Positions 9,505 through 17,427 of a stretch of DNA of 30,136 bases are shown piece by piece. The notes below the pieces were generated by a model. The model saw only the letters and a program-made list of their open reading frames with translations, had not been told where the DNA came from and searched no databases. The stretch comes from JBOGGN01 sp050744165 (GTDB taxonomy: Bacteria; Actinomycetota; Acidimicrobiia; Acidimicrobiales; Palsa-688): positions 1-30,136 of the forward strand of contig JBOGGN010000134.1 of assembly GCA_050744165.1 (NCBI GenBank), in the 5' to 3' direction. Numbering within the stretch: the first letter of the stretch is position 1; each line of letters opens with the position of its first letter. Position numbers and translations under genes: made by a program.

Positions 9505-9804
9505 TCAGCCCTTCATGGCGTCGACCTTGTCCAGGTCGATCGAGTGGCGGTTGCGGTAGATCAACAGCACGATGGCGAGGCCCACGCCCACCTCGGCGGC
9601 GGCCACCGCGATGACGAACAGGGCGAAGACCTGTCCGGCCACGGTGTTGCGGAAGGCGCCGAAGGCGATCAGGTTGATGTTGACCGCGTTGAGGATGAGC
9701 TCGATCGACATCAACACCAAGACACTGTTCTTGCGGGCCAGGGCGCCGTAGACGCCGACGCAGAAGAGGAACGCCGCGAGCAACAGGAACTCGTTCAGAA
9801 GCAC
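9505..9804 (-). CDS. nuoK: NADH-quinone oxidoreductase subunit K
   Basis: A 99-residue membrane subunit with three predicted helices, the normal size for NuoK (MrpC-like). The segment VLMSIELILNAVNINLIAF carries the two conserved intramembrane regions, including the Glu of the central hydrophilic axis. The start is GTG at 9804 with a GGGGAGG-like sequence upstream. It sits between nuoJ (16-bp gap) and nuoL (6-bp gap). Confidence 0.97.
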   Translation of the reverse strand: MLLNEFLLLAAFLFCVGVYGALARKNSVLVLMSIELILNAVNINLIAFGAFRNTVAGQVFALFVIAVAAAEVGVGLAIVLLIYRNRHSIDLDKVDAMKG

Positions 9805-9820
9805 GCCCCCCCGACCTCCC

Positions 9821-10354
9821 CTAATCCCGCCGGGCGATCACGACGGCACCGACCAGCGCTGCCAGGAGGAGGATGGAGGCGACCTCGAAGGGGATCACGT
9901 AGTCGTGAAAGATCGAGATGCCCACGGCGGCGGTGTTGCTCCCCCCGTTGGTGAGCACCGTCGGGTTGACGTGGACCCCCTTGAACCCCCGTTGCAGGGT
10001 GACGCCGAGCACCCCGAACAGGAACAGGGCGATGATCGCCGACAGCCAGCGCTGGTTGTTGTCCAGCTCCTGCTTGTCGCCGAGCGGCGCCCGAGTGAGG
10101 AACAGCCCGAAGAGCATCAGCACCACGATGGCCCCGATGTACACCAGCACCTGGGTGATGGCCACGAACTCCGCCGCCAGCAGGATGTAGAGCCCCGCCG
10201 CCCCGGCCAGCACCACCGTTAGGTACAAGGCGGCGTGCACAAGGTTGCGGGTGGTCACCATGCGCAGCGCCGACAGCACCATGGCCAAGGCCAAGGCGGC
10301 GAAGACGATCTGCTGGGCCACGTCCAGGTTGTGCACCGTCGCCAAGGTGGACAT
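9821..10354 (-). CDS. nuoJ: NADH-quinone oxidoreductase subunit J
   Basis: A membrane subunit of 177 residues with about five helices, next to the quinone channel of complex I. The conserved third-helix segment LLAAEFVAITQVLVYIGAIVV is intact. The ATG at 10354 (MSTLATVHNLD) lies 2 bp after the nuoI stop codon; the frame stays open upstream, but that stretch overlaps nuoI and does not look like NuoJ. The C-terminus reaches VGAVVIARRD as in homologues. Confidence 0.96.
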   Translation of the reverse strand: MSTLATVHNLDVAQQIVFAALALAMVLSALRMVTTRNLVHAALYLTVVLAGAAGLYILLAAEFVAITQVLVYIGAIVVLMLFGLFLTRAPLGDKQELDNNQRWLSAIIALFLFGVLGVTLQRGFKGVHVNPTVLTNGGSNTAAVGISIFHDYVIPFEVASILLLAALVGAVVIARRD

Positions 10355-10356
10355 GG

Positions 10357-10860
10357 CTACTTCTTGCCGCCCTTCTTGGCCAAGGCACCCACCTCGAGCG
10401 CAGGCGGCTCGGGGACGGACTCCATCCATTCGCCCAGGCGGTCTTTGTCGTGGAGCAGGTCGGCAATCTTGGCCTCGGAGTACTCGAACTCCGGACTCCA
10501 GAACAGGGCGTCGAATGGGCACACCTCGACGCAGATGCCGCAGTACATGCACAGGCTGTAGTCGATGTCGAAGCGGTCCAGGTACTGCACCGAGCGAGGC
10601 TTGCCTCCCTCCCTCCGGGGCGGTGCCTTGTCCTTGTGGCCCTCGATGTAGATGCACCAGTCCGGGCACTGCCGGGCGCACAGCATGCAGACGGTGCAGT
10701 TCTCCTCTTTGAGGGCGATGACCCCCCGCGCCCGGGTGGGCGGCTCCTCCCGCTCCTTGCCGTGCGGGCCGGTGTACTGCACCGTCACCGCCGGCGTGAG
10801 CATCGTGCGCAGCGTCACCGCCAGTCCCTTGACCAGCCCGGGGACATTTGCTTTGGCCAT
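10357..10860 (-). CDS. nuoI: NADH-quinone oxidoreductase subunit I, 2x[4Fe-4S] ferredoxin type
   Basis: The peripheral-arm iron-sulfur subunit (167 residues) carrying clusters N6a and N6b, which relay electrons towards NuoB. Two complete binding motifs are visible: CTVCMLCARQCP and CMYCGICVEVCP. The ATG at 10860 is chosen because the nuoH stop TAA shares its last A with it (TAATG), a coupling arrangement also seen in this locus at nuoA/nuoB. A Lys/Gly-rich tail ends the protein. With NuoB, C and D it forms the Q-module of the hydrophilic arm. Confidence 0.97.
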   Translation of the reverse strand: MAKANVPGLVKGLAVTLRTMLTPAVTVQYTGPHGKEREEPPTRARGVIALKEENCTVCMLCARQCPDWCIYIEGHKDKAPPRREGGKPRSVQYLDRFDIDYSLCMYCGICVEVCPFDALFWSPEFEYSEAKIADLLHDKDRLGEWMESVPEPPALEVGALAKKGGKK

Positions 10861-11894
10861 TAACCAACCACCACCTTCAGGGCCGCGGTGGCCAGAACGT
10901 TGACCAAGGCGACGGGAATCAGAACCTTCCAAGCGAACGACTGCAGCTGGTCCTCACGGAACCGGGGATAGGTGAACCGGATCCAGAAGATGACGAACGC
11001 CACGGCCATGGTCTTGGCGAACAACACCCCGAAGCCGAACAGGTCGCCCCACAGCCCGGTCGGGTGGTACAGCGGGATGTACCACCCCCCCAGGAACAGC
11101 GTGGAGGCGATGGCCGCCAGCCCGAATGCGGTGCCGAACTCGCCGATGTAGAAGAAGAGGAACAACAGCCCGCTGTACTCGGTCTGGTAGCCCGCCACCA
11201 GTTCCGACTCGGCGATCGGCATATCGAAGGGGGTCTGCGTCAGCTCTGCCTGGGCCGCGATGAGGAATAGCACGAAGCCCACCGCCTGGGGCACCACGAA
11301 GGGCAGCGCGATCGGCGTTCCGAAGAGTCGGAAGCTCCCCTGGGCGTGCACGATGCCCTGCAGCGAGAGGGTGCCGGCCATCATCACGACGCCGACCACC
11401 GCCAGCACCAGGGGCAGCTCGTAGGCGATCAGCTGACCAGCGGCGCGCAGACCACCGATGAGCGAGTACTTGTTGGCCGACGCCCACCCCGCCGCCAGGA
11501 TCCCGATGACGGAGATGGAGCTGACCGCCAGGGCGAAGAAGATGCCGGTGTCGAGGTTCTCCCCGATGGCCCCGGGGCCGATGGGGATGACCACGTACAG
11601 CATGAAGGTGCTGATGAGCACGATGACCGGCGCCAGGACGAAGACCCGCTTGTCGGCCCGAGCCGGCGCCAGCAGCTCCTTCTGCATGAACTTGCCGCCG
11701 TCGGCCATCAGCTGCAGCGACCCGTGCGGCCCCGCCTCCATGGGCCCGAGCCGGCTCTGCATGTGGGCCATGACCTTGAACAAGAAGGTCTGGACGATGA
11801 GCGCGGTGGCGGTCGGCACCGCGATGAGCACCAACACCACCTTGATCAGCGTCTGTCCCCAGTAGGGGATGTCGAGGGCAAACACGGCAGGCAT
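10860..11894 (-). CDS. nuoH: NADH-quinone oxidoreductase subunit H
   Basis: The 344-residue membrane subunit that forms most of the quinone-access channel at the interface with NuoB and NuoD. The first cytoplasmic loop has QSRLGPMEAGPHGSLQLMAD, the counterpart of the RxGPNxxGPxGLLQ motif. The loop TQTPFDMPIAESELVAGYQT, with conserved acidic residues, is present. In the common gene order nuoG would precede it; here 374 bp of non-coding DNA and a DUF222 gene do. No good Shine-Dalgarno sequence is seen before the ATG at 11894. Confidence 0.97.
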   Translation of the reverse strand: MPAVFALDIPYWGQTLIKVVLVLIAVPTATALIVQTFLFKVMAHMQSRLGPMEAGPHGSLQLMADGGKFMQKELLAPARADKRVFVLAPVIVLISTFMLYVVIPIGPGAIGENLDTGIFFALAVSSISVIGILAAGWASANKYSLIGGLRAAGQLIAYELPLVLAVVGVVMMAGTLSLQGIVHAQGSFRLFGTPIALPFVVPQAVGFVLFLIAAQAELTQTPFDMPIAESELVAGYQTEYSGLLFLFFYIGEFGTAFGLAAIASTLFLGGWYIPLYHPTGLWGDLFGFGVLFAKTMAVAFVIFWIRFTYPRFREDQLQSFAWKVLIPVALVNVLATAALKVVVG

Positions 11895-12268
11895 CAGTGG
11901 GCTAACCGGACCTGGCTCCCGACCCCCGCGGCCGGCTCATCGCTTGTGGGGAGGAGAAACAGGCCATCGCGTGGCGAGCGTAGTGACTGCCTCCCAACGG
12001 AGCCAACCTACGAGCTCGCCCGGCCGGCGACGCCACCCGACCGGCCAGCGGGCAGGCAGGCAGCGGACCAGCGGCCCGGCGGGGACGCCTCGGCTCCCCG
12101 TATCTGGGGTCCCGAGACGCCTCACCGGGTCACCAGCTCGGCTCGTGCGGCGGTGACCAGATGGACCCAACTATTCGGTTGTCAAGGTACGGTGGCGGAG
12201 TGTCCCGGACGGAGCGACACCCCCAGGTGTGAGGGTGGATTGTCGACGGGGGGCGTAGCCGCCTCGCC
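11895..12268. other. Non-coding stretch at the left junction of the accessory block
   Basis: No gene and no trace of nuoG was found in the six reading frames here. The stretch is very GC-rich with short internal repeats around 12020-12110 and a weak ACACC-TGGG-GGTGT hairpin near 12220. It contains the candidate nuoH promoter listed separately. It is one edge of the segment that replaces nuoEFG. Confidence 0.6.
11977..12006 (-). promoter_or_regulatory. Candidate promoter of nuoHIJKLMN
   Basis: On the minus strand TTGGCT (12006-12001), an 18-bp spacer and TACGCT (11982-11977) resemble a sigma-70-type promoter. It would give a leader of about 75 nt before nuoH. If real, it lets the second half of the nuo locus be transcribed independently of nuoABCD. 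Confidence 0.35.
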
Positions 12269-13492
12269 TTAGGCCACGGCGGTGTCGCCGTGCGCAGGGG
12301 GTTTGGGGGAAAGCAGGCCGGCGGCGCGGTCTCGTTCGGTTTTGTCCACGTGGCACGGCCAGCATCTGGGGTCGAGGTTGCAGTAGGCGGTCGGCCCGCC
12401 GTGGGCGAGGGGGTCGACGTGATCCCATTGCAGCCCGTAACGCCGGCCGCAGTCGACGCACGCCGCCCCCAGGAACAACGGCGGCGGCCCCAAGTCCAAG
12501 GCGGTTTGCAGGTGGGCGGGCCGATAGCGGGTGCCGAAGTGGGCGACGGTGCGGATGTCGACGCCGTCGTGCAACACCGCTTTGATGAACGCCCCGATCG
12601 CCATCTCCCGGATCACCCGCACCGGTACCGGGCCGCCGCCGACCACCTGGGCCAACTCGCCCTCCTCTGCCTCGCCGCGCTGGAAGGCGGCGATGTCGCA
12701 CACCAACACCACCTCCGTCCGCCCCGGCCCGCCGGTCCCCCGCCCGTCGAGCAGCCCTACCAGGGCGTCGGCGGCCGACGCGGCCCACGGCTCGGATTCG
12801 GCCCCCTCCGCCTTGGCCCGCCGGCGGGCGGCCTCATAGATCCGGTCCGCCTCTCGCCCGACGCGGGCCTCGACGGCCACCCCGACCTCGGGGGCCAGCA
12901 CGAACTCGCCGTGGCGCATCCCCCACTGGTCGGTCCAAAACCGCAGCCGCCGCCCCTTCACCTGGCGGGCGTGAAGCTCCTCGGGATCAATGGCGTCCAG
13001 CCGGCGCCGCTTGGCCTCCTCCCGCAGTGTGTGCAACCCCGCCGTCTTCGACCGGGCGGTGCCCAACAGATCCTCCTCGCAGCCCGGCACCTCCGCCTCG
13101 GCCAGGCAGATCACATGCGCCTTGGCCAACGACACCTCCCCGGCCGCCACTGCGGCGGCCGTCTTCGGCGTCGAAGACAGCCGCCGTCCGGCGTCCAACG
13201 CCCGCTCGGCGTCGGCCATCGACGTCCCCGACGCATGCGCCAGCCAGCCCGCCGCCGTCGAAAACCCCCGCAACCGATGCTCCCGGCACTCCACCGCCCG
13301 CAACGCGAACGTCACCCGCACCGCCCGCAACGCGAACGCCACCCGCACCGCCGCGCAACGCTTCTCGCACGTCGCCAGCCGCTCCACCACCGCGGCCGCG
13401 TCCTCGGCCAACACCACCGCAGGATCCACTCCGGCCAACGCCGCATCCAGTAGATCGCACGCCGCCACCAGCTCCGTCAGCACCACAACCAC
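12269..13492 (-). CDS. DUF222 / 13E12-repeat family HNH endonuclease
   Basis: A 407-residue protein with an N-terminal DUF222 helical domain (about residues 1-300) and a C-terminal HNH motif at about 345-385: CVDCGRRYGLQWDHVDPLAHGG, with later paired cysteines (CNLDPRCWPCH). This family is abundant and often multicopy in actinobacteria; nuclease activity is inferred from the HNH motif. Near residues 48-65 the sequence VRVAFALRA is repeated as VRVTFALRA through a 27-bp tandem duplication. The longest frame begins at GTG 13492, but GGGGAGAGG lies almost against it, so GTG 13486 or 13483 is better spaced. A promoter with a possible LexA site lies about 90 bp upstream. Confidence 0.9.
   Translation of the reverse strand: MVVVLTELVAACDLLDAALAGVDPAVVLAEDAAAVVERLATCEKRCAAVRVAFALRAVRVTFALRAVECREHRLRGFSTAAGWLAHASGTSMADAERALDAGRRLSSTPKTAAAVAAGEVSLAKAHVICLAEAEVPGCEEDLLGTARSKTAGLHTLREEAKRRRLDAIDPEELHARQVKGRRLRFWTDQWGMRHGEFVLAPEVGVAVEARVGREADRIYEAARRRAKAEGAESEPWAASAADALVGLLDGRGTGGPGRTEVVLVCDIAAFQRGEAEEGELAQVVGGGPVPVRVIREMAIGAFIKAVLHDGVDIRTVAHFGTRYRPAHLQTALDLGPPPLFLGAACVDCGRRYGLQWDHVDPLAHGGPTAYCNLDPRCWPCHVDKTERDRAAGLLSPKPPAHGDTAVA
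13295..13348. repeat. 27-bp tandem duplication inside the DUF222 gene
   Basis: Bases 13295-13321 and 13322-13348 are two adjacent 27-bp copies differing at one position. The duplication keeps the frame and inserts nine residues into the DUF222 domain, indicating a recent slippage or duplication event. Confidence 0.9.
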
Positions 13493-13581
13493 ACCTCTCC
13501 CCGAACGCGACAGCCGTCATCAACAAGGGAGGGCGTTCACCGAGCCCTACAAGCGGTGCGCCGACGCATCGACGTACCACT

Positions 13582-13611
13582 ACCCTATCAGAACGTACGT
13601 TTGGCTATCAA
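13582..13611 (-). promoter_or_regulatory. Candidate promoter of the DUF222-HNH gene with a possible SOS (LexA) box in the spacer
   Basis: On the minus strand TTGATA (13611-13606), an 18-bp spacer and TAGGGT (13587-13582) form a plausible promoter. The spacer contains GAACGTACGTTT (13591-13602, plus-strand reading), with the core GAAC-N4-GTT of the actinobacterial LexA site (consensus TCGAAC-N4-GTTCGA, 8 of 12 positions matched) and a perfect AACGTACGTT palindrome. 13E12-family genes in mycobacteria are known members of the LexA regulon, which supports the reading. Confidence 0.5.
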
Positions 13612-13763
13612 GACATCTCAAGGGTTTTTCTGATCCCAACGGAGCCTGCCTCCGCGCCTGGCCCCCGGAGCCCGCCCGCGCCAGTTACACCGCGATGAAT
13701 CCCAAATGCACAGTGAGCGCAAGCGGTTTGCCGCACCCGGTGCCGGGCTATGGCCCGTCGTGA

Positions 13764-13952
13764 CGCAACACCACCGATGTCGGCTGCCACGTCGCCACGA
13801 TCGTGGCCAGCCCCACCACGGCGGCCGGCACCACCTCGGCCACGTTGTTCAACCACTACTCCCTGCTCGCCACGGCCGAACAGCTCCTCGGCCTACCCAA
13901 TCTCGGCATGGCGCGTCAAATGCGACCCATGACCTCCGCCTTCAACCTCTAG
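13764..13952 (+). pseudogene. C-terminal fragment of a phosphoesterase-family protein
   Basis: A 62-codon open frame ends in TAG at 13952 and has no start codon of its own; an in-frame TGA precedes it at 13761. Its translation contains HVATIVASPTTAAGTTSATL, then FNHYSLLATAEQLLGLPNLG and ends MTSAFNL. This closely resembles the C-terminus of PF04185 phosphoesterases (acid phosphatase / phospholipase C-like), where the pattern FNHYSLLRTxEDLLGLP occurs near the end. The N-terminal 200 or more residues are missing. It lies behind the DUF222 gene's promoter region, so the rest was probably lost in a rearrangement. No function is expected. Confidence 0.6.
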
Positions 13953-14219
13953 CCCACTCGTGGAAGCCCGCTGGCGGCGACAACACCGTCGCCGCCGGTG
14001 GCTGCCTGTCGGAGGCGAGTAAGCCCTGGTGCTTTTGTCCGGTGGGCCGGAGCACTCGTGCGCCCAACCGACGACGGCAGCAGGCGTTTCGGGTCTGCCT
14101 ACCTGCCCGAAAGTCGCTGGGAAAAAGGGCGACCCCGGCCCGCTTCGGCTCGTCGGTGCCCCGTCGTCGTCAGGTCGGCCGGAACGACAACACCGGCAAA
14201 GAGCCTCTAAGTCCGGTGC
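13953..14219. other. Non-coding stretch
   Basis: No gene was recognised between the phosphoesterase fragment and the surface-protein gene. The frames open here have no start and ribosome binding site combination and give Arg/Pro-rich translations typical of shadow frames. Confidence 0.5.
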
Positions 14220-14798
14220 TCAGCGAACCTTTTCGGCGCTCGGAACCGCCGCCCGGCGGGTCTGGCGCATATAGACGCCGACCCCGGCTCCGAACAGCGC
14301 CACCCCGAGGATCCCGAAGGCGATCGTCAGGGCGATCAGGCTCCCGGAGGCGGAGGTGGTTGTCGCCAAGCCTCCCGACGCAGGAGCCGCAACCGGAGGG
14401 GCGGTGGCAGCAGCGGGGACGCCGATCGCGTATTCCGCTCGAGCCGGCGTGCCGAAGGCCTGGCCGCCCATGCCGTCACTTTGGGTCGCCACGATGACGT
14501 ACTGGCCCGGCGCCGCCTGGGGGATGGTGACGGTCCCCGAGATGGAGCCGACGGCGTTGGGAGTGATGGTCGCCAAGACGGGACCGTTGATGCCGTTCCA
14601 GTGGACCACCACGGCCTGGATGGGGCCCGGGTTGGGTGAGAACGACGACCCGTTGAGGTTGACGCTCGAGCCCGGGACGCCACTGGAACTTGACAGGTTC
14701 AGGGAGGCCAGGCTGGTGCACGCCCAAGCCGAGCTGGCCCATATCAACGCGAACGCGCCTACGACCGTACCTGCTGCCATCCACCGTCGGACGCTCAT
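14220..14798 (-). CDS. Membrane-anchored surface protein with an Ig-like domain
   Basis: A 192-residue protein with a Sec signal peptide (MSVRRWMAAG, then a hydrophobic stretch ending near WACTSL). Residues about 30-125 form a beta-rich domain: GVPGSSVNLNGSSF followed by GPIQAVVVHWNG and GTVTIPQAAPGQYVIVATQ resembles IPT/TIG or similar Ig-like surface domains. An Ala/Pro/Thr linker, one C-terminal transmembrane helix (about 155-177) and a short Arg/Lys tail follow. GGGAGGGCC lies just before the ATG. It is divergent from the Asp-box protein with about 140 bp between them, suggesting related surface roles. Binding partner unknown. Confidence 0.82.
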   Translation of the reverse strand: MSVRRWMAAGTVVGAFALIWASSAWACTSLASLNLSSSSGVPGSSVNLNGSSFSPNPGPIQAVVVHWNGINGPVLATITPNAVGSISGTVTIPQAAPGQYVIVATQSDGMGGQAFGTPARAEYAIGVPAAATAPPVAAPASGGLATTTSASGSLIALTIAFGILGVALFGAGVGVYMRQTRRAAVPSAEKVR

Positions 14799-14840
14799 TG
14801 GGCCCTCCCAGGTCTCGCCGGACGTACTCCTTCAGGATCG

Positions 14841-14869
14841 AATATAGGCTTGATTGGACACCCGTGCAA
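14841..14869 (-). promoter_or_regulatory. Promoter of the Ig-like surface protein gene
   Basis: On the minus strand TTGCAC (14869-14864), a 17-bp spacer and TATATT (14846-14841) form a good sigma-70-type promoter about 42 nt upstream of the ATG at 14798. Confidence 0.6.
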
Positions 14870-14883
14870 GGCGCCAGACGTCG

Positions 14884-14912
14884 TTGACGTTTGCTTTCGG
14901 CGCCGCTAGCTT
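14884..14912 (+). promoter_or_regulatory. Promoter of the Asp-box protein gene
   Basis: TTGACG (14884-14889), a 17-bp spacer and TAGCTT (14907-14912) form a good promoter. Transcription would begin about 20 nt before the ATG at 14942, with the purine-rich GGGGAGAGGGAG ribosome binding site between. It is back to back with the minus-strand promoter. Confidence 0.6.
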
Positions 14913-14941
14913 CCTCGCGGTCCGGGGAGAGGGAGCCAGCC

Positions 14942-16636
14942 ATGCCTGAAGCACCAGCGTGCCGGAGCGGGTCGGAACCGCCGCACCGGCGAACCCCCAG
15001 GATGACAATGGCCCGCGCCACCGCGCTCACCGTTGCCCTGACCCTGGTCGCCGCGTCCTCTGGAGTGGTGCCCGTGGCAGCCGCGACGGCCGGCAAGCCG
15101 ATCGTGTTGCCGTCGGTCCAGGTCACGACCGACCCCAACCCGGCTCGGGCCTACAACCAGCCGCAGCTGTTGATCGACCCCAAGAACCCGCAGATCCTGG
15201 TGGTCGCTGGAAGCAACTACAACGAGGGGACCTGCGGCGTCCTCGTCAGCATGGACAGCGGTCGCACCTGGGTGGACCGCGGCTTTTCCAAGCCGCCCAA
15301 CTACGGCACGTGCGACACCTCCGACCTCGGCCCCTACCTGGCGGCGGCCTTCAGCTCCGACGGCACCATACATATGGCCTTCACTGGCGCTGCGTACTCC
15401 TGCCAGATCTGTTCCAACGACCTCATCTCGGCGACCAGTCACGACCTCGGCATGACCTGGACCTACACCGTGGCCCACAAGAGCCAGATGGTCAACTTCA
15501 CCGATAACACGGGTGCGACGGTGTCGGACATGGAGCACTTCTCGCTGATTCGCATCGCGACCGACCCCAGCAACCCCAACTACGTCTACATCGGGGGCCG
15601 TTACGGGCGGGCCTTCCGGACCTGCCCGTCCTGCGGGGCGTTCGACAACGTGCCCCTGCACTCGGTGGTGCTTACCTCGAGCGACGGTGGCGCCACCTGG
15701 GGCCCGGTGGTCTACGTCGCCGGCTCCGGTATCCCCAACCTGTGGGAGACCTTTATCCCGTCAGTGACGGTGTCGTCGGATGGCACGGTCTTCGCCTTCA
15801 GCCGGGAAAAAACGGCGTCGGCCAGCAAGGCCAACCCGTTCAAGGCCGGCGACCCGCCCGGCACTCCTGGCGCGGGCGGCCGGAAGTTTGTCTCGATCTC
15901 CCACGACCACGGCAAGACATGGACGACGTCGACGATTGACACCAGCGCCGTGGCGTGCGGCGGGGCCTGCGACTGGCCGCCGGTGGGGATCTCCGACCCC
16001 AAGACGGGCAACCTGTACGTGGTCTACAGCCAGAACCGGGACAGCAACAGCGAGGCGGACATCTTGTTGATCCGCTCCACCGACGGCGGCAAGACCTGGA
16101 CCAAGCCGGTCACCCTGAACGACGACTCGACCCACTTGGATCATTTCTTCCCAGGAATCAGCATTGCCCCCGACGGCCGCATCGACGTCGCGTGGCACGA
16201 TTTCCGTGACGACCGCCTGTACCAGCCCAACAGCACCACCATGAACGAGCTGTACTGGGACGTGTACTACACCTACTCCAACGACGGAGGTCTGACCTGG
16301 GCCCCCAACGTGCGCGTCAGCGACCGGTCCATGAACGAGAACGCCGGTTACACGCTGAGCTCGCAATACGGGCTCATGGGACCTCTGGCGGTGCAGTCGA
16401 CCAATACCGCCACCTATTTCGCCTGGTCCGACTCACGCGCGGGCACCGTTGACAACCCCGTCGAGGACTACTACTTCACCACCGCCTACTACAGCCAGGC
16501 CGCCCTGCAGTCGACCGCGGTCACGACCAAGAAGGTCGAACCAGGGTGGTTGTGGGCGCTGCTCGGGGCCTTCATCGCTTTGATGGTGGCCGGAGGCGCT
16601 CTGTTGATCACCGCCCGGACCCGACGTAGCACCTAA
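14942..16636 (+). CDS. Membrane-anchored sialidase-fold protein with six Asp-boxes
   Basis: A 564-residue extracytoplasmic protein. The N-terminus has a 20-residue basic region and then a hydrophobic signal segment (about 26-48). Six Asp-boxes (S-x-D-x-G-x-x-W) are visible: SMDSGRTW (about 103), SHDLGMTW (166), SSDGGATW (246), SHDHGKTW (320), STDGGKTW (379) and SNDGGLTW (446), consistent with a six-bladed beta-propeller. A transmembrane helix at about 536-557 and the tail ARTRRST anchor it. Such proteins are usually annotated as exo-alpha-sialidase, but I could not identify the sialidase arginine triad, so the catalytic role is uncertain. The ATG at 14942 is chosen for its strong ribosome binding site; ATG 15002 is an alternative. 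Confidence 0.85.
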   Translation: MPEAPACRSGSEPPHRRTPRMTMARATALTVALTLVAASSGVVPVAAATAGKPIVLPSVQVTTDPNPARAYNQPQLLIDPKNPQILVVAGSNYNEGTCGVLVSMDSGRTWVDRGFSKPPNYGTCDTSDLGPYLAAAFSSDGTIHMAFTGAAYSCQICSNDLISATSHDLGMTWTYTVAHKSQMVNFTDNTGATVSDMEHFSLIRIATDPSNPNYVYIGGRYGRAFRTCPSCGAFDNVPLHSVVLTSSDGGATWGPVVYVAGSGIPNLWETFIPSVTVSSDGTVFAFSREKTASASKANPFKAGDPPGTPGAGGRKFVSISHDHGKTWTTSTIDTSAVACGGACDWPPVGISDPKTGNLYVVYSQNRDSNSEADILLIRSTDGGKTWTKPVTLNDDSTHLDHFFPGISIAPDGRIDVAWHDFRDDRLYQPNSTTMNELYWDVYYTYSNDGGLTWAPNVRVSDRSMNENAGYTLSSQYGLMGPLAVQSTNTATYFAWSDSRAGTVDNPVEDYYFTTAYYSQAALQSTAVTTKKVEPGWLWALLGAFIALMVAGGALLITARTRRST

Positions 16637-16651
16637 GGCGCATAGGCACCG

Positions 16652-16669
16652 CCCACCGGCGCTGGTGGG
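16652..16669 (+). terminator. Weak hairpin after the Asp-box gene
   Basis: CCCACC-GGCGCT-GGTGGG is a perfect 6-bp stem beginning 15 bp after the stop codon. There is no T-run, so termination is only a possibility. Confidence 0.3.
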
Positions 16670-16700
16670 ATCGGCCGTGGGTCCCGAGGGGAGGGCCGAG

Positions 16701-17270
16701 TGCTCACACCGTCCGCAAACGCCGCGGTCGGCGAAAGCCGAGCTGCTCGCATGGAGGGATACAACCCGGCCATTGCCCCCGATGATCAAGGCGGCGCCCC
16801 CACCCCCGTAAAGAGCAACGGGAGGGATCTGCACCGACCAGTGCTGGTGCACCGCGTCGGCGGCGGTCGCCACCGCCCCGATGACGGTGCCGACCGCCCC
16901 GCCGAAGGCCGAGAGGAGCAGCGCTTCACCCAGGAACTGCTCGGCCACGTGGTGGCGGCGGCTGGCACCCAGCGGCCGGCGCAGGCCGATCTCAGAGCGG
17001 GTTCGGGGATCGAGGTGACCATGACGTGGGCGATGCCGTCACCGCCCGCGAGAAGAGCGGCGGCGGCGAGTCCGAGGAGCAGGCCGTGTAGGCGCCCGTG
17101 GCGACCAACTCCGCTTTGAGCAGGTCCGCTGGAAACTGACCGCCACCACCGAGGGTCGGCCAGCTTTACTGTGGCGGGCACCACTGCGGCCATCGCGTTG
17201 ACCTGGATACCGATGCTGATCCCGAGGGCCGACAGCGACGCCCGCGCCCGCCGGCTGCGTATCCCAAGCT
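16701..17270 (-). pseudogene. Decayed FtsX/MacB-type ABC transporter permease
   Basis: Read on the minus strand, pieces of a MacB/FtsX permease occur in the correct order but in different frames. They are an N-terminal piece LGIRSRRARASLSALGISIG (from about 17268), a periplasmic piece ADLLKAELVATGAYT, a membrane piece GLLLGLAAAALLAGGDGIAH, then SEIGLRRPLGASRRHHVAEQ running into FLGEALLLSAFGGAVGTVIG, and finally AMAGLYPSMRAARLSPT. Joining them needs at least three frameshifts. The large periplasmic domain between the first two pieces is mostly deleted, since intact homologues have about 400 residues. No matching ATPase gene is nearby. Expected to be non-functional. Confidence 0.75.
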
Positions 17271-17427
17271 GGCAACCCGCACAGGTCCGGGCGAGAGCCG
17301 GAAGCCGTCGGCATCGCCCTAACCAGCCCGCTCGGTCGCCGAGTCCAGGTTCCCGGTGGGGCCATGACCTGGGGGCCGGCCGGAAGGGCAACGAACGATG
17401 GCGGTGCCCTGCGTTGACCCGCCCGGT

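Noticed and set aside
12161..12190. TTGACA on the minus strand (12185-12180) as the nuoH promoter
   Set aside because: No TANNNT box lies at 16-19 bp spacing; the TTGGCT/TACGCT pair closer to nuoH is better.
11895..12268. Remnant of nuoG at the left junction
   Set aside because: No frame on the minus strand shows molybdopterin-oxidoreductase or ferredoxin motifs; translations are Arg/Pro/Gly-rich.
12290..13698. Long plus-strand frames opposite the DUF222-HNH gene
   Set aside because: The minus-strand protein has a full DUF222 plus HNH layout; the antisense products are Pro/Arg-rich shadows.
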